A stretch of 64,000 bases of DNA from Alteromonadaceae bacterium 2753L.S.0a.02 (GTDB lineage Bacteria; Pseudomonadota; Gammaproteobacteria; Pseudomonadales; Cellvibrionaceae). Both the position numbers and the translations under genes were made by a program. Location: contig VISH01000002.1 in assembly GCA_007827375.1 (NCBI GenBank), forward strand, positions 3,869,001 through 3,933,000, read 5' to 3'. The notes beneath the pieces were generated by a model that was not told the origin of the DNA, made no database searches, and worked only from the letters and a program-made list of their open reading frames with translations. Shown here piece by piece: positions 9,006 to 19,800 of the stretch (its first letter is position 1; each line of letters opens with the position of its first letter).

Positions 9006-10319
9006 TTAGACAGTGACTGGATTAATGATCTCATGATTCTCATGGGGGAGATTTTCAAGTTTGAGACCAATCGATTCTGCAATGGAGTACTCCACAATAT
9101 TCAATCCCCGCTGCAACACCTCAATATCAATATTCAATGCTGGTAAAAACTTCAGTACCTGATCGCGTTCACCGGAGCGCTCGATGATCAGGCCATTTTT
9201 AAAGCACAGTTTGGAAACCCTGCCACACAAATTCTCGTCGAAAAATTCGATACCGCGCATTAGCCCAAGGCCGCGCGCTTCTTTTATCAAGCCGGAGTGT
9301 TCACTGGCCATACGATCGCTGAAACGGGCGATAATGTGTGCACGAGTATTGATTGCTTCTTCAAAATCGAAACCTTTCCAATAGGTTTTCAGCATGGTGG
9401 CGGCTGCCACGAAGGCCATATTGTTACCTCGGAAGGTGCCGTTATCTTCACCAGCACCCCACACGTCCAGCTCATCTTTAAACAGGAGTAAGGACATGGG
9501 AATACCGTAACCGCCTATGGATTTTGACAGGCACACGATATCCGGCTGAATATTGGCGCGTTCAAAGCTGAAAAATTTGCCCGTTCGACCGCAACCTGCC
9601 TGCACATCATCCACAATCAACAGCGCACCGAATTCGGCGGCAAGCGCCGCTATATTTTGTAACCAGGCTTCACTGGCAACGTTTATTCCGCCTTCGCCCT
9701 GCACGGTTTCCAAAATGAAGGCTGCAGGCAGATCAATACCCGAGCTGTTGTCTTGTAACAGCTTGCGGTAATAGCCAATTTCGTCGAAGCTGTCCCCAAC
9801 ATACTTGTGGTAGGGCAAACGGGTAACACTGCTGTAGGAAATCGCCTGACGATTAGAACGATTACCCGTTACACTCAAGGAAACACCCGTCATACCATGG
9901 TAGCCATTGGTAAATGCCACGATGTTTTCCCGGCCGGTGTATTTCCGCGCGAGCTTAATTGCAGATTCAACGACGCTGGTTCCGGTGGGGCTGGTAAACT
10001 GCATGCGATACCGCAGATTTCGCGGCATTAAAATCAGCTCGTTGAAATATTGAATAAATTCTCGTTTCGCCTGGGTATGGAAATCCAAGCCCATGGCAAT
10101 TCCGTCGTCTTGCAAATACTGAATAAGCGCTTCTTTAATATCGGGGTTATTGTGACCATAGTTCACCGACCCGGCACCGCATAAGAAGTCGATATATTCA
10201 TTACCAAACTCATCGTACAGAAGGCTTCCCTTTGCTTTTGTGAATACAGAGGGGAACGCCCGGCAATAAGATCTTACCTGAGATTCATATTCATCAAACA
10301 CACTTATATTCTTTTCCAT
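9006..10319 (-). CDS. Diaminobutyrate-2-oxoglutarate aminotransferase (EctB/Dat-like, class III)
   Basis: A 437-aa class III PLP aminotransferase. Its N-terminus FDEYESQVRSYCRAFPSVFT and GAGSVNYGHNNP closely resemble EctB-type enzymes. Also visible are FTSPTGTSVVESAIKLARK, the YHGMTG PLP-ring region, the VDDVQAGCGRTG aspartate and the PLP lysine in LSKSIGGYGIP (about residue 265). The reaction converts aspartate semialdehyde and glutamate to L-2,4-diaminobutyrate. No ectA or ectC gene is next to it, so ectoine synthesis is unlikely here. Three A domains in the cluster have Dab-like pockets, making this the precursor supply enzyme. GGGAG precedes the ATG; the gene lies 37 bp after the porin gene. 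Confidence 0.92.
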   Translation of the reverse strand: MEKNISVFDEYESQVRSYCRAFPSVFTKAKGSLLYDEFGNEYIDFLCGAGSVNYGHNNPDIKEALIQYLQDDGIAMGLDFHTQAKREFIQYFNELILMPRNLRYRMQFTSPTGTSVVESAIKLARKYTGRENIVAFTNGYHGMTGVSLSVTGNRSNRQAISYSSVTRLPYHKYVGDSFDEIGYYRKLLQDNSSGIDLPAAFILETVQGEGGINVASEAWLQNIAALAAEFGALLIVDDVQAGCGRTGKFFSFERANIQPDIVCLSKSIGGYGIPMSLLLFKDELDVWGAGEDNGTFRGNNMAFVAAATMLKTYWKGFDFEEAINTRAHIIARFSDRMASEHSGLIKEARGLGLMRGIEFFDENLCGRVSKLCFKNGLIIERSGERDQVLKFLPALNIDIEVLQRGLNIVEYSIAESIGLKLENLPHENHEIINPVTV

Positions 10320-10356
10320 AGCAAACTCCCATTAAAAGGTGCTATCCGTAGACCAC

Positions 10357-11721
10357 CTAGAAAGTGTAGATTAGGCGCGCAATAGTACTACCCTGATCAA
10401 AACTGCCATCTATGTTATCGAGATTAAATATATCCAAACTGACACTTAAATTATCGGCCGCCCGGTAAGACACCATAAAATGCCCGATGCTAGCCTTGGT
10501 TTCGATTTCATATTGATAATCGAGACCAACATCAATTAACTCGTGATAAAACCTGTTTGAAACCCCTAAATAAATTTCATTTAGGCGCTTTTCTTTTAAC
10601 GAAAAATCTTCTGTGTAATCCAAAAACTCCGAGTGCAAAATACCGGCGTTCCAATCCCGCAGGCCGTTCTGCTGGTACTCCATGTTTACCCCAAGCAAAA
10701 ATTCGTCGCTTGTTGCATATCCCTTTGGATGGCGCATTTTGTCAAATTTTTCGCCATCTAAAGCTTGAGCCCTATCGTTGTTATAAGCTGCTTCAATCTT
10801 CACCGCAGTATTTCCGAGGTTAAGATTGGCGGCCGTACCGAACATCGCATACCCTTTGTAATAGATTTTCTCTGGAAAGGTATCGACTTCGGTAAATACC
10901 GGTACACCGTTGTTGTCCACCACATCGGCCGCCATCAACGAGAAGTCACCAAGACCGATGGGCGCTTTCCAGCGCAAGCCAATCTCGGCGTCTTTATCTT
11001 CAAGCTCTGTTGGCAGATCCACCTGCGCCACCGAAGGTTGTTCATCAACTTTTATGTCTGGGTTTACAATAAGCGAAAATTGGTGCCTACCCGCATATTG
11101 ATCAACCACCAACATGGTTTGCGATATTCTCGACTCATCCAAACTTGTAAATACAAGATCCGTAATATTTTGCGGGCTGATAATATCGGTTACCGGCGTA
11201 GATTCAGCTTCACCCCAAATAACGATTTTATCGCCCACCGTTATTGAGGTATTACCTAAGGTTAAGGCGCCGTAGAGTTCTTTTGTTTTAAATGCAGAAT
11301 CAATATCTTCACCCTCGTCGAGAGCATCATCGCCCTTGAGGTAAACAATGGGTTTAATATCAATATTCAAATAAAGTTTCTGCCAAAGCACCTTATTCCA
11401 TTGAAACCGCAACGATGAGCGGTTACTTGCCACCTCCTCCGGATCGGTAAATACATATGCAAAATCGTGTTGAAAAATAAATTTTCGGTTGCCACCCAGT
11501 AACAGTTTGTTATTTCCGATTAAGGAAGACGTTTGTGATTCCGATTCCATCGAAAATTCGTCACCAAACATGATGTCGCCTTCGCTTAACTCGTCGTTTT
11601 GAGCAATCAGCAATGGCGTAGAACTGTCGGTAAACGCATCGGCATTAACACTCCCCGACCCCGAAAAAACAACCACAGCACAACCTGCGAGCCCCGCCCA
11701 ATGGCACAATCTAAAATTCAT
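10357..11721 (-). CDS. DUF1302-like outer-membrane beta-barrel protein
   Basis: A 454-aa protein with a signal peptide that probably ends at VNA-DA, alternating beta-strands throughout and a C-terminal aromatic (LIYTF) as in outer-membrane barrels. The segment GDKIVIWGEAESTPVTDIISP and the following NITD resemble the conserved WG...D...NP region of DUF1302 proteins. These are often encoded with MMPL pumps and LolA-like proteins, both present in this operon. Inferred role: outer-membrane exit channel or acceptor for the product. An LAGC sequence near residue 14 resembles a lipobox but has too short a hydrophobic stretch before it. The ribosome binding site is weak. Confidence 0.8.
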   Translation of the reverse strand: MNFRLCHWAGLAGCAVVVFSGSGSVNADAFTDSSTPLLIAQNDELSEGDIMFGDEFSMESESQTSSLIGNNKLLLGGNRKFIFQHDFAYVFTDPEEVASNRSSLRFQWNKVLWQKLYLNIDIKPIVYLKGDDALDEGEDIDSAFKTKELYGALTLGNTSITVGDKIVIWGEAESTPVTDIISPQNITDLVFTSLDESRISQTMLVVDQYAGRHQFSLIVNPDIKVDEQPSVAQVDLPTELEDKDAEIGLRWKAPIGLGDFSLMAADVVDNNGVPVFTEVDTFPEKIYYKGYAMFGTAANLNLGNTAVKIEAAYNNDRAQALDGEKFDKMRHPKGYATSDEFLLGVNMEYQQNGLRDWNAGILHSEFLDYTEDFSLKEKRLNEIYLGVSNRFYHELIDVGLDYQYEIETKASIGHFMVSYRAADNLSVSLDIFNLDNIDGSFDQGSTIARLIYTF

Positions 11722-11743
11722 ATTGTTTTAGCCTGATTTCTGC

Positions 11744-11778
11744 TACCCAAGCATGACTTACTGCTTCAAGCTTGGGTA
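11744..11778. other. Intercistronic hairpin
   Basis: TACCCAAGC (11744-11752) and GCTTGGGTA (11770-11778) form a perfect 9-bp stem with a 17-nt loop between the ABC permease and the outer-membrane protein gene. No T-run follows on the minus strand, so it is not a normal intrinsic terminator. It may protect or process the mRNA and set a lower or higher level for the downstream genes. Confidence 0.5.
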
Positions 11779-11800
11779 TCGTTACCTCTGAATTCACCGG

Positions 11801-12925
11801 TTACCATTTAAATTTCAGTCGCGAGATAAACAGTGAAACAACACACCAGGCAGCGAGCACCCCGATTTCCAAAACCATGTTATACATGGAGGCCATGGAA
11901 CTGGGCTCGAACAATACTTTCTGCATCGCAATATTGAGCTGTGTTAGTGGGATCGCTAGCGACAGGTACTGCAACCAATCGGGGAATAAACTGATCGAGA
12001 AAAAGACGCCACCCAGCACAATAAAGGGCATTTGAATAAAGTTAACAATTCCGTTAAACGCCGTGGTCGATGGACTGATCGTGGCGATAAACAAACCAAT
12101 CCCCAAAAACGCGACACTCCCCAAAGTGACCACCAACAAAAACATCGGAATGTTGAACTTAAACTCGATTCCAAATACGAACATACTCACCAGGCAAAGC
12201 CCAATTGCAACGGAGTAGGAAATCAACAAGCGGGACAGAAACAAACCGGCTAAAAATGGAATGGGAGAAATATCGATGGTTTTAATATTTTTGAATAAAC
12301 CGTGATGTTCTTCCTCGATCAACACCGAACCAAAGCCATTAAAACCGATAATCATCAGTGTTAAACCGATCAGCCCTGGCAACAGGGTGACCAGATAGGA
12401 GGTTAAGCGATCACTTTTTAACACATACTGATCCAGCTCTATTTCCCGGTTACCCGATACAATTTGAGCGATAATGCTTGCCAAAGCTGAGTTTTCGATG
12501 CGGTTTTCATCAATATCGTTTTTGCTGAGGTGAAGCGATATTGTGGTCAGCTTTTCGACTTTAACTTCAGCGGGTTCCTGGCTAACACCAAAACCCGACA
12601 CATCAGGTGTTTCCCCCTGGGGCAGTATTGTAAGGAATCGCTTAATCTCATTTTCAGAAACCGCCACATAGGGCGAGGTTTCTTCGTCGTACTCTTTCAA
12701 GTCGATAAGCTTTTCAGCGGAAAGTTGTTTAATAGTCTCCTGACTTTCTGCGTTATGGGCCAGATCCTGATAGTAGAGTTCTATTTTGGGGTCGCTCTGC
12801 AGTTGCAAAGGATAGCCAATACCCAACAACAGGATTACAGGGAACACGTAGCAAAAGAAAAGCGCGGTCTTATCCGACTTCAACTGCAGCATTCTTAGTT
12901 TAAAAAATATCCAGGTCTTCTTCAT
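11801..12925 (-). CDS. ABC-2 type transporter permease
   Basis: A 374-aa inner-membrane permease of the ABC-2 family. It has a first membrane helix (TALFFCYVFPVILLLGIGYP), a large extracytoplasmic loop of about 150 residues rich in charged residues, then about five helices near the C-terminus with FNGFGSVLIEEEHHGLF between the second and third. This layout is usual for drug and lipid exporters such as the YhhJ/DrrB type. AAGGAA lies upstream, and the ATG overlaps the stop of the ATPase gene by 4 bp. It works with the ATPase encoded at the 3' end of the NRPS frame. It probably exports the finished compound or confers resistance. Confidence 0.9.
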   Translation of the reverse strand: MKKTWIFFKLRMLQLKSDKTALFFCYVFPVILLLGIGYPLQLQSDPKIELYYQDLAHNAESQETIKQLSAEKLIDLKEYDEETSPYVAVSENEIKRFLTILPQGETPDVSGFGVSQEPAEVKVEKLTTISLHLSKNDIDENRIENSALASIIAQIVSGNREIELDQYVLKSDRLTSYLVTLLPGLIGLTLMIIGFNGFGSVLIEEEHHGLFKNIKTIDISPIPFLAGLFLSRLLISYSVAIGLCLVSMFVFGIEFKFNIPMFLLVVTLGSVAFLGIGLFIATISPSTTAFNGIVNFIQMPFIVLGGVFFSISLFPDWLQYLSLAIPLTQLNIAMQKVLFEPSSMASMYNMVLEIGVLAAWCVVSLFISRLKFKW

Positions 12926-13869
12926 TCTACGAGTTCCTTTTTGGTACTGGAAAGAAATACATCTTCCAGGTTTGGTCGATTAATGTTGAAGTTCAAAATC
13001 TCCAAACTCTTGGATTCACTGATGCTTAGTATGTCTTTTAAAGTTTCGGTAAATTTCGCGGTTTTAATGGTGAGTTGCTTGGCCTGACTCTCCCATTGGT
13101 AGTCGATAATGTTCGAGAGCTCCACCAGATAATCTGTTTCGAACTGACCGCGACCAAACTGCAGGTGAATGTCGTGGTGCGGGCTCAGGGTATTGATCAA
13201 CTGAGCTGGCGTGCCCTGGGATACGATGCGACCTTCGCTCATGATCATCAACTGATCACACAGGGTTTCCGCTTCTTCCATATAGTGCGTTGTCAAAATA
13301 ATGGTCTTTGACTTGTCTTTCTTAAGGTACTCCACGAACTCCCATACTTCATGTCGGCTGTGGGGGTCGAGCGCCGATGTGGGTTCGTCGAGGAACAGGA
13401 TATCCGGATCTTCCAGCAGCGCGATGGCAATCGAGAGCCGCTGCTTTTGTCCACCGGATAACTCATCCACCTTGAAGGATTTTTTATCGGTCAAATTCAA
13501 TTGTTCGAGCAATTCATCCACGGAAGCGCCAGAGACTTTACGCTTATTGGCGGATCGCAACTCTTTATAGAAATTCAGCAACTGAATAACGGTTAAAAAT
13601 TCAAAGTAATTATTTTGTTGTAACTGAACACCGATATGCGGCTGTATTTTTTTAATTTGCGTGGCCACATCCAAACCCAACACGCTAATGCTGCCGGATG
13701 TTATGGGCGATATCCCTTCTATCATACCAAGTAGTGACGTTTTACCTGCGCCGTTTGGCCCCAGAATGCCAAAACACACTCCCTGCTCCACTTTAAAACT
13801 AACCCCTTTGACTGCTTCGAAACTTCCGTAATGTTTCTTAACGTCATTGATTTCAATTGAATAACTCAT
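12922..13869 (-). CDS. ABC transporter ATP-binding protein, nested in frame at the NRPS 3' end
   Basis: A complete ABC-2 type ATPase of 315 aa if translated from the ATG at 13869. Walker A is GPNGAGKTS, the signature LSGGQKQR, Walker B ILFLDEPTS, and the switch His is in LTTHYMEE. GGAG at 13878-13881 stands 8 nt before the ATG, which is a proper ribosome binding site, yet the upstream NRPS frame runs into it without a stop. Length and start fit a normal free ATPase, so it is probably made at least partly as a separate protein; fusion to the NRPS is also possible. The stop overlaps the permease start by 4 bp. With the permease it forms an exporter or self-protection pump. Confidence 0.85.
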   Translation of the reverse strand: MSYSIEINDVKKHYGSFEAVKGVSFKVEQGVCFGILGPNGAGKTSLLGMIEGISPITSGSISVLGLDVATQIKKIQPHIGVQLQQNNYFEFLTVIQLLNFYKELRSANKRKVSGASVDELLEQLNLTDKKSFKVDELSGGQKQRLSIAIALLEDPDILFLDEPTSALDPHSRHEVWEFVEYLKKDKSKTIILTTHYMEEAETLCDQLMIMSEGRIVSQGTPAQLINTLSPHHDIHLQFGRGQFETDYLVELSNIIDYQWESQAKQLTIKTAKFTETLKDILSISESKSLEILNFNINRPNLEDVFLSSTKKELVE

Positions 13870-16800
13870 GTTTCGCACTCCGTTGTTGGATCGCTTTATA
13901 CCTACATTTCTACCAGTGGACTTGGGATTTGAATCTTTTCTTGATTTAAGCACTTCGGAAGGATTGAGAACCTCACCCGGAATAATTTTCATCAAGCGTC
14001 TGTCGTCTTCCTTATTTCCACGGAAAGCACAGTGAATAACCAGATCGTTGTCTAAACTGTAAGCTTCGAACAAAATGCCACAGTATTGTTTAAGTTTGTC
14101 TTCGGTTTGTGTTTCTGCGAGCACTTCGTGCATGACGTCGTTTTCGCCCAGCTCCCCCTCGTAATTAAATAGAATTTCATGGATCAAGCCCGGGAAGGCT
14201 TTCTGACACAGTTCGAAGCCCTGCTTCTCTAGCGCCATATAGCTAATGCTGTTTTTCACCAGGTACTCGGTTTTATCGCCCAATTGCTGTAATCCGGTTT
14301 CAGGGCTTACCAGCAGTGGAATTTTGTCCAGGAAAAGGCCAATCTGGTCGAAATAATTACTGTCTCCCAATTGCCGCCCATAATGATTCATTACCATGAC
14401 AAATTGCTGTAAGCCCAGAAGTTCTGTTACCCATTGCTTAAAGCAATTGAAGGCCTGATCCACCGGCGCGACGCCCTGTTGTAATGGCAATTTGATGAGG
14501 TGACTGCGTAATTTATGTTGCTTGCGGGACTTCAGCGCGTTAACGGTCGTTGCGACACAGCCGGCGGTTTGCTGCAGTGCCAAATGCTGGGACACGCTTT
14601 GGTAGTCTTCCTCTGAGCAGTGTGACCAAACCTGATGAATATAATCGCGATAGCGATTGTGTATGCACGCGGCACGATCTTTCACGATATCTTCAAGGCG
14701 CTGCTGAATAAATACCGACGACACGCCATCGGAGATAAAGTGATCATCCATAATCATAAGTTGGTGCAGCGTATCGGAGCGTTTTATCCACACCCCCATA
14801 AACGGTAATTGCGACGCATATTGTTTGTCGCGAATCCGTTTGAACAACTGTTTCATCAATTTGATGCACTGCGCTTCCTGCATACCGGAAAGATCCAGGT
14901 AGGGAAAGTTCGACTTGAGGGATGCCTTATCGATAAGTACCCATTCCTGCTTCTGTTCATCCAGCAGTGATCGCAACATGTCCTGCTCACACATCAACTG
15001 GTAGAACGCCTCACGCAATTGGTTCTCAGCGTAATAGCCGCGAATCGAAACCCACTCAAAGTCGTCGCGCGTGTGCCACTGCAAAAGCTCTTTTTGCATC
15101 GGGCTGAATGGGAAACGCTGCTCAACCACGCCATTCACAATATCGTGTTCAAAGCTTTCCATCTGCTGCTGAAGGCTGCGCTTAACCTTGCCGCTGTCTA
15201 CCGACTGCCATGCGCTTAGGGCGTGCAGGCCGCGACTTTTTATGCGTCGCGCAATGCTTTCCGGATCATCATCAAACACGATGTAATCCGGTATTTGACT
15301 TTCTTCTTCATAGGCCAGGCTTTTGGAAAGTTCGTCACTTTTATTTTTCAGTGAGGCACTCAGCACCAGGGCAAGCTTGGTTTCTCGATGCCAGTTAAAC
15401 TCGACAAATTCCCAGGCTGAATCCTGGGCTTGCAGCCAGGCTGCTAAATTTTGTTCCACCGTTTTAACGCAGGAAGAACATTCTTTCAGTACGCGATGCT
15501 GGTAAATATCGTTCGCGCGCAGCTCAACACCCTGTGCTTTTAGCTCACTCAACATTCTGATTATTTGAATGGAATTACCGCCAAGGTCGAAGAAATTATC
15601 ATTTCGCCCAACCTGATCAATTTGCAGAATGTCTTGCCAGGCTTTGGCCATAACAATTTCAACATCCGTTTGTGGTGCTTCATATTCCTGTTGCGTGGCA
15701 CTCAGGTCGGGCTCTGGCAATTGTTTGCGGTCTATCTTGCCGTTGTTGTTCAAGGGCATGGTTTCCAGGGCCATATAAACGCCCGGTACCATGTAGTCCG
15801 GCAGTTCTGCTGCAAGATGTGCAACCAGTTGCTCTTTGCTTAATGGGCTTGCGTTATAGGTGAGGTAGGCCACCAAATATTTTTCACCCTGGGCATTGGG
15901 TAGCGCCATTACTACCGCTTCTTTCACCACCGGATGCTGTGACAGGCGGGATTCAATTTCCCCCAACTCAATACGGAAGCCGCGCACTTTAACCTGGAAG
16001 TCTTTACGACCCATGTACTCCAGGTTGCCGTCTTCGTGCCGTTTCACCAAATCCCCGGTGAGGTATAAACGGGTATCCAGTTCATCCTGAGCGTAGGGGT
16101 TGGCTTTAAAGACTTCGTCGGTCAGCTCCGGACGATGCAAATAACCGCGCCCAACCACAGGCCCGGAAATGGCCAATTCACCAACCACACCCACAGGCAG
16201 CAGGGCGAGATGATTATCGACCACGTGTAAGCGCGCGTTGGCAACCGGTTTACCGATAAATACGCGTTCTACTGGGCCATGTATTGGCTGGAAGGAGACG
16301 TCATCCGAACATTCCGCCGGGCCGTAGGCATTCATCAACGGCACCGAGGGGTATTGTTTAAACCAGCGATCAACCAGCCCCGATACCAGAGCTTCCCCGG
16401 TAGGTAATACCCAGCGTAAATCCGGCAGCGGGTGGGCTAGCGGTAACAAGGCCTGCATCACTGAAGGTACAGGTTCCCAAATGGATACACTGTTTTTTTG
16501 CAAACATTCCACCAGGGCCTGCGGATCGCGCGTCGTGTCGTTAGTCACAATTACTACCGTCGCACCCAGAATGGGCGCGGTGAGAAATTGCCACACAGAA
16601 ATATCAAAACACTGTGAAGCCGTTTGTGCGATGACATCCTTTTCACTGAGACCCAGCGGCTCCACTTTGGAGAGCATGTTATTAATCATGCCCAAATGTT
16701 CGATCATGACCCCTTTGGGTTTACCGGTGGAGCCCGAGGTAAATATCACGTAGGCCAGATCATTAAGGGAGACTTCGGGGAGCGCTGAATTGGAATCAAA

Positions 16801-19800
16801 CGCAACACTGCGGGCTTCATCCAGAGTGATGATTTTGTCTTTCAACCATTTGCGTTTCAGCCAGCGGGATTCCATCGCGAAGCGGTTGCCAATCATTAGC
16901 AGATCCGGTTTGGAATCTTTGAGAATTTCCAACCAGCGCTTGGTGGGCTGGGTTGGGTCGAGCGGTAAATAAGCCGCACCCGCTTTTAGCACGCCGACAA
17001 TCATCACCAAGAGATCAATGCTGCGGTCATCCAACAAGCCCACAATACTGCCTCTGCCCAGACCTTTATGTTGCAATGCACGGGCAATGTCATCGGTTAA
17101 GCGGTTCAGCTCTGCAAAAGTAAGAGTCTGCTCGCCGCAAATGGCGACAGTTTTTTGTGCTGATTTTGCAGCTTGCTCAGCAAACAGGGCCGTCCATGTT
17201 TTACTGAATAAGTGACGTTGAAAGGGCGCATTAAATTCAGATAAGAGCTGTATTTGTTCCTTGTCGGAGAGCACCGGTAAAGACAATAAGTAGGTGTCTG
17301 GTTCGTCGTCCAGCGCCCGCGCTACCTGATTTAACGCACGACACATGTAATCCATAATACGCTGCCCGCCAATATCGCGGTCGATACTGGCAGTGAGCGT
17401 GAAATTCTCGCCTTCGTCACTTACAGACATATCAAATAAATAATTACTGATATCGCCCGGGCTACGCAGAATTTTAACGCCTTCGATTAAATCCTGAAGG
17501 TCGAGCTTTTGATCGCCTTCATGACGGTAGTTCAATACGGCGCTGAACAGCGGGGTTGAACCGGGAAGATCGGAACAACGCTGTGCTTCCACCAGCGGTG
17601 CCTGTTCGTAATTTAACAATTCCACCAGTGTATCGCGGGTTAACTTCATTGCTTCAGCAACGCTCTTGCCCGCGAGCGACAAGCGCATGGGTAACATGTT
17701 AATGAACAAACCGAAGGTGCGATCGGAACCGCTGGTGCCCTGTAAGCGACCGGAAGTAACGGTTCCGAATACCACATCGTCACGGTTACAGCAGCGCGCG
17801 AGCACCAGCCCCCAAGCCAGATGAAAAATCGCCGCTGGTGAGACTGCCAGCTTGTGAGAAATTTCTCGAACCCGCCGGGTTGATTCGACATCCAGAGCTT
17901 GCACAACCTCTTCGGTTTGCTTATCGCCGCGATAAACATCCATCAAACCAAACGGCGCCGTGGGCTCATCAACGCCTGCCAGTTTCTCACGGAAATACGC
18001 CTGCGCATCGAAGGTTTTCGAGCGATGCATGGTGTGGGCTACAAATTCCCGGTAGGGAACCGGCGCGGCCAAAGTATCGCCGCAGTCATTCATATAAGCC
18101 AGAATATCCTGAAATTCAATTTCCATAGACACCTGGTCGCACATCAAGTGATGCTGCTGTTGCAACACCAGCCAGATGCCGGATGTTGGGTCCTGCGCAA
18201 TCATCAGGCCCAGCACGGGCGCTTTTCTTAAATCGATATGACGCCCTTCCAGCGACATTTTTTCTTCGAACTGCTCTATCGCATCGCGTTTTGCATCCAA
18301 TAACACATTGGTAATTTGCAATTCCGCATGGCGGTATACCACCTGAACAGACTGCGGCATATCTTCCCAGATAACCGCAGTGCGCAGCGAGTCATGGCGA
18401 TTAACCAATTGCTGTAATGCCGACAAGTAGCGATCGAGCACTTCGCGGGTATCAAAACCAAGCAGTACCGACGCGAGATAAGTGTCGCCTACATCACTCA
18501 CCAGGTGATCGAATAAAATGCCTTCCTGCAAGGGTGTTAGTGGGTAAATATCCTGAATATTGCTGTGCCCACCGGGAACCTGCTGAGCAATATTGTCGAT
18601 GAGTTCCTGGCTTAAGTTAACCAGTGGTAAGAGCTGGGGCGTGACGCGTTGGCAATTTTCCGGAATCAAATTTTCCGGTGCATGAAACTGCTCCATTTCC
18701 CCTTCGCCACGAATCATCGTTGCCAGTGATGCTAAATCCTGCGCTTCGAAAATGCTGCGCACATCCATGTCCATGCCTTCGAGGCGCAACTCTTCAATTA
18801 ATTTCATCACCAGCAGAGAATGTCCGCCGAGATTAAAGAAATTATCGCGGCGCCCTACCCTTTCCACGCACAAAACTTTTTGCCAAATCTCTGCGAGGAG
18901 CGTCTCGACCTCACCTTGCGGCGCGAAATATTCCGCAACATTAAGGTTGGAGGTATCCGGCTGAGGTAAGGCTTTGTTGTCCACTTTGCCATTAGGCGTA
19001 AGCGGGATTTTATCCAGCGTAACCAACCAAGTCGGCACCATGTACTCCGGCAATTCCGCGCGAATGGCTTCTCGCAATTCCTCAATGGAAACCACCATGT
19101 TCGGTTGAATCACAACATAGGCAATCAAGCGCTTGTCTTGCTCGTCCACTTCCACCACGCGCACGACCGCTTCTTTCACCGTTGCCTGCTGTACCAGGCG
19201 GGCTTCAATTTCACCCAACTCGATACGAAAGCCACGCACCTTAACCTGATTGTCTTTACGACCAACAAATTCCAAACTGCCATCGGCATGCCGTTTGGCC
19301 AAGTCGCCGCTCAGATACAAACGCGTATCCATTTCATCCTGCGGGAATGGATTGGTCTTAAATACTTTTTCGGTTAGCGATGGCCGGTGTAGATAACCAC
19401 GGCCCACAACTGGACCAGACACCGCCAATTCACCAACAACACCCACGGGCAGTAAATTCAGATAATCGTCCACCACATGCAGACGCGCATTTGCGACCGG
19501 CTTGCCAATGAGTACCCGTTCCACAGGCCCATGAATGGGTTCGAAAGAAACGTCATCTGAACACTCTGCCGGGCCGTAGGCGTTCATTAAGGGAATTGCG
19601 GGGTATTGCGCAAACCACCGTGTCACCAAGGCCGAGACCAAGGCTTCTCCGGTTGGCAATACCCAGCGCAAGGCCGCTAAGTCGAATTTGAGCGGCAGAA
19701 TGGCCTGGATTACGGAAGACACCGGCTCCCAAATCGTCACGCCATGCTCGCCGAGAAATTCCACCAAGGCCTGAGGGTCGCGTGTCGTTTCGTTGCTGAA

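Noticed and set aside
9006..10319. Ectoine biosynthesis
   Set aside because: The EctB-like gene is alone, without ectA or ectC; Dab supply for the NRPS fits better.
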